Positions 34,072 through 44,061 of a stretch of DNA of 64,000 nt are shown piece after piece. The DNA lies in contig NZ_CP032674.1 in assembly GCF_021730305.1 (NCBI RefSeq), forward strand, positions 2,837,001 through 2,901,000, read 5' to 3'. Each line of letters begins with the position of its first letter. Within the stretch, counting starts at the first letter, position 1. This stretch comes from Xanthobacter sp. YC-JY1 (GTDB taxonomy: Bacteria; Pseudomonadota; Alphaproteobacteria; Rhizobiales; Xanthobacteraceae). The notes under the pieces were generated by a model, which ran no database searches, was not told where the DNA came from, and saw only the letters and a program-made list of their open reading frames with translations. A program made the translations under genes and the position numbers.

Positions 34072-35391
34072 ATGCGGGTTGCGATGATTGGCGCGGGCTA
34101 CGTGGGATTGGTGTCTGGGGCCTGCTTCGCGGACTTCGGCCACATTGTCACCTGCGTGGACACGCATGCCGGCAAGATCGAAGCCCTCAAGCGGGGCGAG
34201 ATTCCGATCTATGAACCCGGCCTTGCCGAGCTCGTCGCGAGCAATGTGAAGGCCGAGCGTCTGTACTTCACCACCAGCCTCGCGGAGGGGGTCAAGGACG
34301 CCGACGCCGTGTTCATCGCGGTGGGTACGCCCTCGCGCCGGGGCGACGGCCACGCCGACCTGTCCTACGTGTACCAAGCCGCGCGTGACATCGCCGCCGC
34401 CATCAGCCGCTATACGGTCGTGGTGACCAAATCCACGGTGCCTGTAGGCACGGGCGACGAGGTGGAGCGCATCATCTGCGAGACGCGCCCGGAGGCGGAA
34501 TTCGCCGTCGTCTCCAATCCCGAGTTCCTCCGCGAAGGCGCAGCCATCACCGATTTCAAGCGCCCCGATCGCATTGTGTTGGGCACCGAGGACGAGCGCG
34601 CCCGCCATGTGATGACCGAGCTCTACCGTCCGCTCTTCCTCAACCAGTCGCCGCTGCTCTTCACCTCGCGCCGCACCGCCGAGCTGACCAAGTACGCAGC
34701 AAATGCCTTCCTCGCCACCAAGATCACCTTCATCAACGAGATCGCCGATTTGTGCGAGCAGGTGGGCGGCAATGTCCAGGACGTGGCCCGCGGCATCGGC
34801 CTCGACAACCGCATCGGCTCGAAGTTCCTGCATGCCGGCCCGGGCTACGGCGGCTCCTGCTTTCCGAAGGACACCCTCGCCCTCATGAAGACGGCGCAGG
34901 ACTATGGCACCCCCGTCCGCATCGTCGAAACCGTGGTGGCGGTGAACGACCAGCGCAAGCGCGCCATGGCGCGCAAAGTCACCGAGGCACTCGGTGGGTC
35001 GGTGCGCGGCAAGACCATCGGCGTGCTGGGCCTCACCTTCAAGCCCAACACCGACGACATGCGCGATGCGCCCTCCATAGCCATCATCACCGCCCTCCAG
35101 GACGGCGGCGCCATCATCAAGGCGCATGATCCTGAGGGCATCGAGCAGGCCAAGCTCGTCCTCGACAACGTCACCTATGTGGACAATCCCTATCAGGCCG
35201 CCGAGGGCGCCGATGCGCTGGTGCTCGTCACGGAGTGGGACGCCTTCCGCGCGCTCGACCTAAAGCGGATCCACAGCATGATGGCGCAGCCAGTGGTGAT
35301 CGACCTGCGCAACATCTATCGCCCAGACGAGATGGAAAGCCTCGGCTTTCGCTATTCCAGCGTTGGCCGGCGCAGCTTCGCCGGCGCCTGA
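34072..35391 (+). CDS. UDP-glucose 6-dehydrogenase
   Basis: This 439-aa enzyme oxidises UDP-glucose to UDP-glucuronate. Seen: MRVAMIGAGYVGLVSGACFA, FIAVGTPSRRGDGHADLSYV, NPEFLREGAAITDFKRPDRI, and GPGYGGSCFPKDTLALMK with the catalytic cysteine. A GTG at 34063 is possible, but the ATG at 34072 begins the Rossmann motif and has AAGTGGGG before it. UDP-glucuronate could feed the UDP-glucuronate 4-epimerase at 57431. Confidence 0.95.
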   Translation: MRVAMIGAGYVGLVSGACFADFGHIVTCVDTHAGKIEALKRGEIPIYEPGLAELVASNVKAERLYFTTSLAEGVKDADAVFIAVGTPSRRGDGHADLSYVYQAARDIAAAISRYTVVVTKSTVPVGTGDEVERIICETRPEAEFAVVSNPEFLREGAAITDFKRPDRIVLGTEDERARHVMTELYRPLFLNQSPLLFTSRRTAELTKYAANAFLATKITFINEIADLCEQVGGNVQDVARGIGLDNRIGSKFLHAGPGYGGSCFPKDTLALMKTAQDYGTPVRIVETVVAVNDQRKRAMARKVTEALGGSVRGKTIGVLGLTFKPNTDDMRDAPSIAIITALQDGGAIIKAHDPEGIEQAKLVLDNVTYVDNPYQAAEGADALVLVTEWDAFRALDLKRIHSMMAQPVVIDLRNIYRPDEMESLGFRYSSVGRRSFAGA

Positions 35392-35476
35392 GCCGCATTG
35401 CCGCCCGGCCGCACTCCTTGTGCAACGGGCAGCCGCATTGCGGTAGACTGCCTCGTTCCAACGCCAGGCGCCTTCC

Positions 35477-36931
35477 ATGACAAGCCAAACTCAGCCCGAG
35501 ACCCACCCCGCCGACGGAAAGATCATTCCAGTCGTTCTGGCTGGAGGATCGGGAACGCGTCTGTGGCCGCTCTCGCGCAACAGCCTGCCGAAGCAATTCC
35601 TGCCGCTCGCGTCGGAAAAGACGCTGTATCAGGACACGCTGCTGCGGTCGGCGCCCGACGACGTGTTCGGTCCGCCCGTGGTTGTGGCCAATGAGGAGTT
35701 TCGCTTCTTCGCGCAGCGTCAGGCCCGTGCAATCGGCATCGACGCCACCGTCATGCTCGAGCCTGCCCGGCGCGACAGCGCCCCTGCCCTTCTCGCGGCG
35801 GCCCGCTATGTGGCTGACACCTACGGTCCAGAGACGCTGGTGCTCGCGCTCGCCTCCGACCACGTGGTGCAGGACAAGGCGGCCTTCCGGGAGGCCGTTC
35901 TGCTGGGCGCGAAGATCGCACGCCTCGGACGCATTGTGACCTTCGGCATCTCACCCACGGAGCCGCGCACCAGCTACGGCTATATCCGGCTCGGCACCGA
36001 GCTTGACCCGCTCGGCGCGTATGAGGTGGACTCCTTCGTCGAGAAGCCGGATCGCGCGACGGCAGAGCTTTACGTCCAGGCTGGCTACCTCTGGAATTCC
36101 GGCAATTTCCTCTTTCCCGCCGGTCTCCTCCTGGAGGAGGCCGAAGGCTATGAGCCGGCCATCTCGGCCGCCGTCAACTCGGCCGTGGCGAACGCCAAGG
36201 TTGATCTGGTCGGCTTCCTGCGTCTCGATTCGGCGGCCTTCAAGTCGGCCCCCGCCAAGTCCATCGACTTCGCCGTGATGGAGCGCACGCGCCTTGCGGC
36301 GGTGGTGCGCGGCAGCTTCGGCTGGTCGGACGTTGGCGCGTGGGACGCGCTCCATGAGATCGGCTCACATGACCCGAAAGGCAATGTCACGGTCGGATCC
36401 GTCCAGTTGCTGGACACCGCCAATTCCTACGTCCGTTCGGATGGCCCGCTGGTGACCACCATCGGGATCGACGGCCTGTCCGTGATCGCGACCTACGACG
36501 CCGTGCTGGTCATGCTGTCCAACCGCAGCCAGGACGTCAAGCACCTCGTCAATCTGCTGAAGACGCACAACCCCCGGGAGGTCGACGAGCACCTCACCGT
36601 CCACCGGCCGTGGGGCACGCTGGAGAGCGTGTGCGAAGGCGAGCGCTTCCAGGTGAAGAAGATCGTCGTCGAGCCCGGTGGCGTGCTCTCGCTGCAGAAG
36701 CACTACCACCGATCCGAGCATTGGATCGTGGTGCACGGCACGGCCGAGGTCACGCTGGAGGATCGCACCTTCATCGTGCACGAGAACGAATCCACCTACC
36801 TGCCCATCGGCACCGTCCACCGCCTCAAGAACCCAGGCAAGATTCCGCTGGAGCTCATCGAGGTCCAGACCGGCTCCTATCTTGGCGATGACGACATCAC
36901 CCGCTTCGAGGACATCTACCAGCGCGCCTAA
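35477..36931 (+). CDS. manC: Mannose-1-phosphate guanylyltransferase / mannose-6-phosphate isomerase
   Basis: This 484-aa bifunctional protein has an N-terminal nucleotidyltransferase domain ([20 protein letters not shown], then KQFLPL; ALASDHVV; FVEKPD; SIDFAVMERT) and a C-terminal cupin type II phosphomannose isomerase domain (HRPWGTLESVCEGERFQVKK, LQKHYHRSEHWIVVHGTAEV, YLPIGTVHRLKNPGKIPLEL). It makes GDP-mannose, the substrate of gmd. It follows udg by 85 bases on the same strand. Confidence 0.95.
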   Translation: MTSQTQPETHPADGKIIPVVLAGGSGTRLWPLSRNSLPKQFLPLASEKTLYQDTLLRSAPDDVFGPPVVVANEEFRFFAQRQARAIGIDATVMLEPARRDSAPALLAAARYVADTYGPETLVLALASDHVVQDKAAFREAVLLGAKIARLGRIVTFGISPTEPRTSYGYIRLGTELDPLGAYEVDSFVEKPDRATAELYVQAGYLWNSGNFLFPAGLLLEEAEGYEPAISAAVNSAVANAKVDLVGFLRLDSAAFKSAPAKSIDFAVMERTRLAAVVRGSFGWSDVGAWDALHEIGSHDPKGNVTVGSVQLLDTANSYVRSDGPLVTTIGIDGLSVIATYDAVLVMLSNRSQDVKHLVNLLKTHNPREVDEHLTVHRPWGTLESVCEGERFQVKKIVVEPGGVLSLQKHYHRSEHWIVVHGTAEVTLEDRTFIVHENESTYLPIGTVHRLKNPGKIPLELIEVQTGSYLGDDDITRFEDIYQRA

Positions 36932-36964
36932 GCGCGCTGGTCCCGAAGAGCGGGAAAGGGCAGC

Positions 36965-38110
36965 CTAGGCGAGGCCGCCGGCCTTCAGCAGAACCACGAA
37001 GGCCGAGAGGATGTGGTAGAAGGACGAAGCTGGCGCCGCCTCGTCCAGGAACGAGCCATCGGCCAGCCACTGGTCGCGCCACAGGCCGGCCACGGGCACG
37101 TCCAGATACACCTTCAGAACCTCGAACGCCTCGCGCGCATCGGCAACGAAGCTTTCCCGCGCCACGGCGTCAGTCGTCGCAGCTGCAAACACAAGCGCGG
37201 TCCGCAGGCGCTCCGTCTGCGCCCACAGCCGGGCGCGTGGAACGGTCGGCGTTCCCGCGGCATCCACGGCGAAGATCGCCGCACGGCGGTCCGGGGCGAT
37301 GCCGAAGCGGGTGCCGAAGGCGTAGAGCCGATCCGCCGCAGCGCGGTGATCGACAGCCAGCAGGTCGCCCGCATGGCGGAACAGATAGGCCCACTCGAAC
37401 TGGTGCCCCGGCTCGCGCACGGCGCCCGGCGCGCCTTCCGCGAAGTTCCAGTCCCCATTGTAATATTCGCCGATGGCGCCGGTCTGCGGATCCAGGAGGC
37501 GCGTCGCGCCCAGTTCGACGATCGCACGCGCGACACCTTCGAAAGGCTCGCTGACGCCCTCCGCGACCCACGCGAGCTCGGCTTCCAGAAGGTGCATGTG
37601 CGGATTGGAGCGCAGCGGGAGGACACGGGGCGTCGCCTCCTCGAAGCCGATCACCGGGTGCGCGCGCTGCGCCGTCAGTTCAGCCTGCAACGAGCGGGCT
37701 GCCGCGAGCAAGTCCGTGTCTCCGATTCCAGCCCCATGGGCATGGGCGAGGGCGAACAGCACGAACGCCTGATCGTAGAGGTCGGCCGTCTCGTCCAGGG
37801 GCGAGCCATCCGGTGTCACGAGGCAGCGGAAGAGCCCGTCCGGACGGCGGAAGCGGCTCATGAAGAAGGAGAGGCCGTGCGCGGCGGCTTCTCGCCAGGG
37901 TCCCTGCCAGCCGAGGCGCCCGCCCTCGATGAAGGCATAGGTCTGCCGCGTCTGGACCCGCAGACGGCGCGGCGCGATCACCGGCTTTCCATCGAGCGCG
38001 ATCTTCTCGTAGAAGCCACCCGCCGGGTCCGCGCCCACCTGCCACCAGAGCGGCAGCGCGGCATCGAACAGCCATTCACGCGCCCAGCGAGCCTCGGCCT
38101 CGAGCTTCAT
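36965..38110 (-). CDS. AGE family epimerase/isomerase
   Basis: This 381-aa protein resembles N-acylglucosamine 2-epimerases and related mannose isomerases with an alpha/alpha-barrel. Seen: GGFYEKIALDGKPV, RVQTRQTYAFIEGGRLGW, NPHMHLLEAELAWVAEGVSE, and EPGHQFEWAYLF, where the His and Glu are catalytic in the family. The ATG at 38110 has GGGGGAG upstream. It converges with manC, which suggests a role in supplying mannose or mannose-6-phosphate; the exact substrate is unknown. Confidence 0.82.
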   Translation of the reverse strand: MKLEAEARWAREWLFDAALPLWWQVGADPAGGFYEKIALDGKPVIAPRRLRVQTRQTYAFIEGGRLGWQGPWREAAAHGLSFFMSRFRRPDGLFRCLVTPDGSPLDETADLYDQAFVLFALAHAHGAGIGDTDLLAAARSLQAELTAQRAHPVIGFEEATPRVLPLRSNPHMHLLEAELAWVAEGVSEPFEGVARAIVELGATRLLDPQTGAIGEYYNGDWNFAEGAPGAVREPGHQFEWAYLFRHAGDLLAVDHRAAADRLYAFGTRFGIAPDRRAAIFAVDAAGTPTVPRARLWAQTERLRTALVFAAATTDAVARESFVADAREAFEVLKVYLDVPVAGLWRDQWLADGSFLDEAAPASSFYHILSAFVVLLKAGGLA

Positions 38111-38342
38111 CGCGACTCCCCCATCTCCGCAGCGGCCGATCTTGACCGGCCGAGCCGAACACCGCCATTTCTGCTCCCATTGCACTGCAGCGACAAATTG
38201 TATCTCCTCGTGCCCCTTGGGCGGAACGGAGCCGTGGCCTTGTGTTCTCATGGCCCGGCCCTTGTGCTAGAGCACGCGCCGATGCGGCTTTGTCGCGAGG
38301 CGAGCCCGATTCCATCCGGTCCTTGGAAAGGTGGATACGCTT

Positions 38343-38927
38343 GTGACGGCATTCCTCCCGCTTGGCCTGCCCGACGTCATCCTCGTCCGGCCGCGCCGCT
38401 TCGGCGATGCGCGAGGCTATTTCTGCGAGACCTATGTGAAGCCCGTATATGCGGCGAACGGGATCGGCGCGGATTTCGTGCAGGACAACGAGTCCTTGTC
38501 GGCGCAGGTCGGCACCATCCGCGGGCTGCACATGCAGGCTCCCCCCTTCGCCCAGGCGAAGCTAGTGCGGGTGCTCTCCGGCGCCATCTACGACGTGGCG
38601 GTGGACGTGCGGAAGGGCTCGCCTACCTACGGCCAATGGGCCGGCGCGCGGCTCACGGCCGAGGGCGGCGAGCAGCTATACATACCCCAGGGTTTTGCCC
38701 ACGGCTTTTGCACCCTCGCGCCGGACACGCGCGTCGCCTATAAGGTGGACGCGGTCTATGATCGGGCGAGCGAATGCGGGATCATTTGGGACGATCCGGA
38801 CCTCTCCATCGACTGGACCCTGGGTGACGGCGAGAAGATCCTCTCGGAGAAGGATCGCATCTTGCCTCGCCTCAAGGATTTCGACAGTCCGTTCGCCTAT
38901 CAGGGGACGGCGGCGAACGAAAGGTAG
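38343..38927 (+). CDS. rmlC: dTDP-4-dehydrorhamnose 3,5-epimerase
   Basis: This 194-aa cupin-type epimerase has [57 protein letters not shown], and [13 protein letters not shown] with the conserved His. The GTG at 38343 is preferred because GGAAAGG lies 8-17 bases before it; a GTG at 38331 is also in frame. It is the first gene of rmlCBDA, which makes dTDP-L-rhamnose. Confidence 0.93.
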   Translation: MTAFLPLGLPDVILVRPRRFGDARGYFCETYVKPVYAANGIGADFVQDNESLSAQVGTIRGLHMQAPPFAQAKLVRVLSGAIYDVAVDVRKGSPTYGQWAGARLTAEGGEQLYIPQGFAHGFCTLAPDTRVAYKVDAVYDRASECGIIWDDPDLSIDWTLGDGEKILSEKDRILPRLKDFDSPFAYQGTAANER

Positions 38928-38931
38928 CTTC

Positions 38932-40017
38932 ATGCGGGTGTTGGTGACGGGTGGCGCGGGCTTCATCGGCTCGGCAGTGGTGCGGCACCTCGTGGGGCTT
39001 GGCCACCACGTTCTGACCTTCGACAAGCTGACCTATGCCGGCAACCTCGCCTCCCTCGCGCCGGTGGCTGAAGATCCGCGCTATGCCTTCGTGCAGGCCG
39101 ACATCTGCGACGCCGGCGCCGTGCGTGCCGCACTGGAGGGTTTCAAGCCCGACCTCGTGATGCACCTCGCTGCGGAATCCCACGTGGACCGCTCCATCGA
39201 CGGGCCGGGTGACTTCATCTCCACCAATGTGGTTGGCACCTACACCATGCTGCAGGAGGCCCTGCGCTACTGGCGGACACTGCCGGGACCGCAGAAGGAG
39301 GCCTTCCGCTTCCACCACATCTCCACTGACGAAGTGTTCGGCAGCCTCGGCGCCGAGGGGCTGTTCCGGGAGGACACCCCCTACCAGCCGAACTCGCCCT
39401 ACTCCGCCTCCAAGGCGGCCTCCGACCATCTGGTCCGCGCGTGGTTCCACACCTATGGCCTGCCGGCGGTGATGTCGAACTGCTCGAACAATTACGGGCC
39501 CTACCACTTCCCCGAGAAGCTCATCCCCCTCGTCACGCTGAACGCGCTGGAGGGCGCGGATCTGCCCGTCTACGGCACGGGCGAGAACGTGCGGGACTGG
39601 CTGTTCGTGGAGGACCACGCCGAGGCCCTGTTCCTCATCGCCACCAAGGGTCGCCCGGGCGAGAGCTACAATGTGGGCGGCGCCTGCGAGCGGCGGAACA
39701 TCGACGTGGTGCGCACCATCTGCGCCATTCTCGACGATCTCGTGCCGGACGCCACCATCGGCAAGCGTGAGGGGCTGATCCGCTTCGTCACCGATCGGCC
39801 TGGCCATGATGCGCGCTATGCCATCGATTTCTCCAAGCTGAAGGCGGAGCTCGGCTGGTCGCCGCGCGAGACGTTCGAGACGGGTCTTGAGAAGACCATC
39901 CGCTGGTATCTCGCCAACCGTCCGTGGTGGGAGCCGCTGCGCCAGCGCTATCAGGGCCAGCGGCTGGGGCTGGACAAGGCGCCGACCACCGGCGCGAAAC
40001 TGGGGCTCGCATCTTGA
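38932..40017 (+). CDS. rmlB: dTDP-glucose 4,6-dehydratase
   Basis: This 361-aa dehydratase has [54 protein letters not shown] and [18 protein letters not shown] with YxxxK. It is the second step of dTDP-rhamnose synthesis. It starts five bases after the rmlC stop codon and overlaps rmlD by four. Confidence 0.96.
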   Translation: MRVLVTGGAGFIGSAVVRHLVGLGHHVLTFDKLTYAGNLASLAPVAEDPRYAFVQADICDAGAVRAALEGFKPDLVMHLAAESHVDRSIDGPGDFISTNVVGTYTMLQEALRYWRTLPGPQKEAFRFHHISTDEVFGSLGAEGLFREDTPYQPNSPYSASKAASDHLVRAWFHTYGLPAVMSNCSNNYGPYHFPEKLIPLVTLNALEGADLPVYGTGENVRDWLFVEDHAEALFLIATKGRPGESYNVGGACERRNIDVVRTICAILDDLVPDATIGKREGLIRFVTDRPGHDARYAIDFSKLKAELGWSPRETFETGLEKTIRWYLANRPWWEPLRQRYQGQRLGLDKAPTTGAKLGLAS

Positions 40018-40991
40018 CGCGCATTCTTCTGTTCGGTGCCGGTGGACAGCTCGGGCGCGAAACGGCTGCGCTGGCCGGTGAGCGGGGCATCGATCTCGTT
40101 GCCCTCGGCCATGCCGACCTCGACATTTCCGATCCGGTTGCCGTCGCTCGCGCGCTTGAAGCGGCGCGTCCCGATGCGCTCATCAATGCCGCGGCTTACA
40201 CCGCCGTGGACAAGGCCGAGAGCGAGCCGGACCTCGCCGCCCGCATCAATGCCTTCGCGCCCGGCCTCATCGCCGAGCGCTGCGCCCGCTATCGCACGCC
40301 CTTCATCCATGTCTCCACGGACTACGTGTTCGACGGCACCAAGCGGGGCGCCTATGTGGAGGCGGACCCGGTGGCGCCCCTCGGCGTCTACGGCCGCACC
40401 AAGGCCGCCGGCGAGGCGGCGGTGCGCGCCGCGCACGAACGCCATGTCATCGTGCGCACCTCGTGGGTCTACGGCGCCCACGGCAACAATTTCCTTAAGA
40501 CCATGCTGCGCCTCGCAGGCGAGCGCGATCAGTTGCGGGTCGTGGCCGACCAGCGCGGCTGCCCCACCGCCACGCGCGACCTCGCCGAGGCGGTGCTCGC
40601 TGCCGCGCTGGCGGCCGCCAAGGGCGATGCCCGCTGGGGCACCTACCATTTCGCCGGACGCGGCGTGACCACCTGGCACGGCTTCGCCAGCGCCATCGTG
40701 GCGGCGGCCGAACCCCACACCGGCCGCAAGCCGGAGGTGACCCCCATCACCACGGCCGATTATCCGACGCCCGCCAGCCGCCCGAAGAATTCGGAACTGG
40801 CCAGCGACCTGTTCGAGCGCACCTTCGGCGTGCGTGCCGCCCCGTGGGAGCAGCGCGCCCGCGAGGTGGTGGACGCGCTGCTCGCCAAAGCCTCGCTCGC
40901 CACGCCCCCCCAGCCGGAGGCTCAGGAGCCCGAGAAGGCGCCCGCCCCCGCATCCGCAATTCCCGCGCCGCAATCCGAGGAAGCATCGTGA
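40014..40991 (+). CDS. rmlD: dTDP-4-dehydrorhamnose reductase
   Basis: This 325-aa reductase has [60 protein letters not shown], and [15 protein letters not shown] with the YxxxK pair, plus [20 protein letters not shown]. The start is TTG at 40014, overlapping the rmlB stop (TTGA). The C-terminal 35 residues are a Pro/Ala-rich tail not seen in most homologues. Confidence 0.94.
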   Translation: MTRILLFGAGGQLGRETAALAGERGIDLVALGHADLDISDPVAVARALEAARPDALINAAAYTAVDKAESEPDLAARINAFAPGLIAERCARYRTPFIHVSTDYVFDGTKRGAYVEADPVAPLGVYGRTKAAGEAAVRAAHERHVIVRTSWVYGAHGNNFLKTMLRLAGERDQLRVVADQRGCPTATRDLAEAVLAAALAAAKGDARWGTYHFAGRGVTTWHGFASAIVAAAEPHTGRKPEVTPITTADYPTPASRPKNSELASDLFERTFGVRAAPWEQRAREVVDALLAKASLATPPQPEAQEPEKAPAPASAIPAPQSEEAS

Positions 40992-41860
40992 AGGGTATCA
41001 TTCTAGCCGGCGGCTCCGGCACCCGGCTTCATCCCATCACGCTCGTCGTCTCCAAGCAGTTGCTGCCGGTCTACGACAAGCCGATGATCTATTATCCCCT
41101 CTGCACGCTGATGATGGCGGGCATTCGGGACATCCTGATCATCACCACGCCGCACGATGCCGCGCTGTTCCAGGCTTTGCTGAAGGACGGCAGCCAGTTC
41201 GGCATCAACCTCACATATGCGGTGCAGGAGCATCCGCGCGGCCTCGCCGACGCCTTCATCGTCGGCCGCGAGTTCGTGGGCAATGACCGCGTGGCGCTGG
41301 TGCTGGGCGACAACCTCTTCTTCGGCCACGGCCTGCCCGAGCTTCTGGCCGACGCGGCGCGGCGGGAGACGGGGGCCACTGTGTTCGGCTATCCGGTCCA
41401 GGACCCCGAGCGCTATGGCGTGGCGGAGATGGACGCTTCCGGCAAGGTTCTGTCGCTGGAGGAGAAGCCGAAGGTTCCGAAATCGAACCTCGCGGTGACC
41501 GGCCTCTATTTCTACGACAACCGGGTGGTCGATATCGCCGCCAACCTCGCCCCCTCCCCGCGCGGCGAGATCGAGATCACGGACGTCAACAAGGCCTATC
41601 TTGAGCTCGGCGAGCTACGCGTCGCCATGATGGGCCGCGGCTTTGCCTGGCTCGACACGGGCACGCCGGATTCACTGGTGGAGGCCGCCCAGTTCGTCCA
41701 GATCCTGGAAAAGCGGCAGGGCCTGCGCATCTCCTCCCCCGAAGAAGTGGCCTACCGCGCCGGCTTCATCGACCGGGCCGGGCTGGAGGCGCGGGCGCAC
41801 GACCTCGCCAAGTCGAGCTACGGCCAGTATCTGGCGCGCGTGGCCGCCGGCACCGCCTGA
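40988..41860 (+). CDS. rmlA: Glucose-1-phosphate thymidylyltransferase
   Basis: This 290-aa nucleotidyltransferase has [73 protein letters not shown], and [18 protein letters not shown]. It makes dTDP-glucose, the entry to the rhamnose pathway. The GTG at 40988 overlaps the rmlD stop (GTGA) and has GAGGAA upstream. No clear intrinsic terminator follows. Confidence 0.96.
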   Translation: MKGIILAGGSGTRLHPITLVVSKQLLPVYDKPMIYYPLCTLMMAGIRDILIITTPHDAALFQALLKDGSQFGINLTYAVQEHPRGLADAFIVGREFVGNDRVALVLGDNLFFGHGLPELLADAARRETGATVFGYPVQDPERYGVAEMDASGKVLSLEEKPKVPKSNLAVTGLYFYDNRVVDIAANLAPSPRGEIEITDVNKAYLELGELRVAMMGRGFAWLDTGTPDSLVEAAQFVQILEKRQGLRISSPEEVAYRAGFIDRAGLEARAHDLAKSSYGQYLARVAAGTA

Positions 41861-42034
41861 CCAACGGACGGGGCCAAGAGAAACGAGCCCATGGGCCGCG
41901 CCGACTGCGGACACCCGCCGCACTTTTGAAGCGCGGCCACATCCTGTAGGGTGGCGGCCGTCTTCCCTTGCTTGAGCTTTGCGGGGTCATCGCCGTTCCG
42001 GCGCGCCGCACTTTGTCGAGACCGGACTTTCGAG

Positions 42035-42808
42035 ATGAGCAATTTCAACGAAGAGACCGTCACCAGCGTCCACCACTGGACCGACAACCTCTTCTCCTTC
42101 ACCTGCACCCGCGATCCCGGTCTGCGCTTCCTCAACGGCCAGTTCACGATGATCGGCCTGCTCGTGGACGGCAAGCCGCTGCTGCGCGCCTATTCCATGG
42201 CGAGCGCAAACTACGAGGAAGAGCTGCAGTTCTTCTCCATCAAGGTGCAGAACGGCCCCCTCACCTCCCGCCTCCAGCACCTCAAGGTGGGGGACAAGAT
42301 CCTCGTCGGCCGCAAGCCCACCGGCACGCTGGTGCAGGACAGCCTGCTGCCCGGCAAGCGCCTCTATCTCCTCTCCACCGGCACGGGCCTCGCGCCCTTC
42401 CTGTCGGTGGTGAAGGACCCGGAGGCCTACGACCGGTTCGAGAAGGTCATCCTCATCCACGGCACCCGCACGGTGGCCGAGCTCGCCTATGACGCGTACC
42501 TGACCCAAACCCTGCCCGACGACGAGATCCTCGGCGAGGAAGTGAAGGCGAAGCTCGTCTACTACCCGACCGTGACGCGCGAGCCCTTCCGCAACCAGGG
42601 CCGCATCACGGACCTCATAACCTCCGGCAAGCTCTTCACCGACCTCGGTCTCCCGGTCATGTCGCCCGAGGAAGACCGCCTGATGCTCTGCGGCAGCCCG
42701 CAGATGCTGAAGGATGTGGTGGACCTTCTGGAATCGCGTGGCTTCGCCGAGGGCAGCCAGTCGGCGCCGGGCCACTACGTCATCGAGAAGGCATTCGTGG
42801 AGCGCTGA
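42035..42808 (+). CDS. fpr: Ferredoxin-NADP reductase
   Basis: This 257-aa FAD protein belongs to the short bacterial Fpr group: FLNGQFTMIGLLVDGKPLLR, AYSMASANYEEELQFFSIKV, YLLSTGTGLAPFLSVVKDPE, VILIHGTRTVAELAY, LMLCGSPQMLKDV, ending in a C-terminal VER. It transfers electrons between NADPH and ferredoxin or flavodoxin. It has no clear link to the polysaccharide genes around it. Confidence 0.93.
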   Translation: MSNFNEETVTSVHHWTDNLFSFTCTRDPGLRFLNGQFTMIGLLVDGKPLLRAYSMASANYEEELQFFSIKVQNGPLTSRLQHLKVGDKILVGRKPTGTLVQDSLLPGKRLYLLSTGTGLAPFLSVVKDPEAYDRFEKVILIHGTRTVAELAYDAYLTQTLPDDEILGEEVKAKLVYYPTVTREPFRNQGRITDLITSGKLFTDLGLPVMSPEEDRLMLCGSPQMLKDVVDLLESRGFAEGSQSAPGHYVIEKAFVER

Positions 42809-42833
42809 GGCCACGTCTCAGCCGATCAGACGG

Positions 42834-43148
42834 TCAATGGGCAGCGCCGGGTCGTAGCGGCCGCAGTATCTCGTCGAGGCGCGCCGCGAGTAGCTCGTGC
42901 GCTTCCTTGGAAAGGTGAACCTCGTCGGTGGCGAGATGCCATGGCAGGGTCGTCTTATCGCCGACGAGCAACGCATCGGCATCCAGGATCAGGACGTTGT
43001 CTGCCGCCAGCCCGCGAATGTGGGCGTTCACCTCGTCGATGATAGCATAGACCCGGTCGGACCAGAACGGCCGCCGGATCAGCCTCGGTGTCGTCGGGCG
43101 CACGATGGTGGACACGATCGCGACCGCACCGGACGCAGCGGCTTCCTG
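42834..43148 (-). pseudogene. SGNH/GDSL hydrolase, C-terminal fragment (split by IS66)
   Basis: These 105 codons including the stop are the 3' part of the gene whose 5' part is at 45606-46055. They read QEAAASGAVAIVSTIVRPTT and so on, and include the C-terminal catalytic Asp-x-x-His (TDEVHLSKEAHELLA). The fragment joins in frame to the 5' part when the IS66 element and one copy of its 8-bp target duplication are removed. Alone it lacks the nucleophile serine and cannot be functional. Confidence 0.88.
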
Positions 43149-43156
43149 CGCGAAGC
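43149..43156. repeat. IS66 target-site duplication, left copy
   Basis: CGCGAAGC directly precedes the left end of the element and is repeated exactly at 45606-45613. Eight bases is the duplication length known for IS66. Confidence 0.9.
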
Positions 43157-43219
43157 GTAAGCGTCGTCCCGAGCGCACCTTCATCGGCAGGGCGCGAGAG
43201 CGCAGTTTGACGATCCTGC

Positions 43220-43666
43220 ATGGAGGATCGTTTTGTGTCTGGGCTTGACCATAGACTTGAGCCGGAGGTTGAGGTCCGGCGCTTCGAAGTGATCACCGGC
43301 GCGATGGGGCGCCGACGCTGGACGGCGGACGACCGGGCGCGGATCCTGGAAGAAACGCTCGTTCCCGGTGCCGTGGTCTCGGCGGTTGCCCGTCGCCACG
43401 GCCTGACACCGCAGCAACTGTTCACCTGGCGCCGTGCGGCACGCAAGGCAAGCGAGATGATGCCGGCGTTCGTGCCGGCCGTGGTCGCGCCGGAAGCGGC
43501 TCCGGCATCTGCGTCCGTCCCACCGTCACGGCCGAAGCGGCGTGGCCGGCGACGTCGCGCGGCAGCCATCGAGGTCGATGTCGGCGGGGTCAGGGTGACA
43601 ATCGAGAACGGGGCCTCGCCGGCCACCATCGCAGCGGTGATCGGCGTGCTGAAGGCCGGGTCGTGA
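43220..43666 (+). CDS. tnpA: IS66 TnpA (helix-turn-helix accessory protein)
   Basis: This 148-aa protein has RRWTADDRARILEETLVPGA followed by AVARRHGLTPQQLFTWRRAA, the DNA-binding region of IS66 OrfA, and an Arg-rich centre. It overlaps tnpB (GTGA). Confidence 0.9.
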   Translation: MEDRFVSGLDHRLEPEVEVRRFEVITGAMGRRRWTADDRARILEETLVPGAVVSAVARRHGLTPQQLFTWRRAARKASEMMPAFVPAVVAPEAAPASASVPPSRPKRRGRRRRAAAIEVDVGGVRVTIENGASPATIAAVIGVLKAGS

Positions 43667-44019
43667 TCGGCCCGAGCGGCGCAGTCCGCGTCATGGTGGC
43701 GACGCGGCCGGTGGACTTCCGCAAAGGGGCGGAGGGGCTCGCCGCCTTGGTGCGCGAGACCATGGGCGCCGATCCGTTCTCCGGCACGGTGTACGTGTTC
43801 CGGGCCAAGCGCGCGGACCGGGTGAAGCTGGTGTTCTGGGACGGGACCGGCGTCGTGCTGGTGGCGAAGAGGCTGGAGGATGGGGAGTTCCGCTGGCCGA
43901 AGATCGAGGACGGCACCCTGCAGCTGACGGCGGCCCAGCTCCAGGCCCTGCTTGAGGGCCTCGACTGGCGACGGGTCCACGAGGTGCAACGCACGACGAC
44001 ACCGGTCGCCGCCAGCTGA
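43663..44019 (+). CDS. tnpB: IS66 TnpB (Orf2)
   Basis: This 118-aa protein is the IS66 Orf2 type: VMVATRPVDFRKGAEGLAAL, VYVFRAKRADRVKLVFWDGT, and VLVAKRLEDGEFRWP. It starts with GTG overlapping the tnpA stop codon. It is needed for IS66 transposition, but its exact task is not known. Confidence 0.92.
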   Translation: MIGPSGAVRVMVATRPVDFRKGAEGLAALVRETMGADPFSGTVYVFRAKRADRVKLVFWDGTGVVLVAKRLEDGEFRWPKIEDGTLQLTAAQLQALLEGLDWRRVHEVQRTTTPVAAS

Positions 44020-44061
44020 AGAGGCTCGCAGGGGCCCGGCGAATATGATTCTATCTTTGCC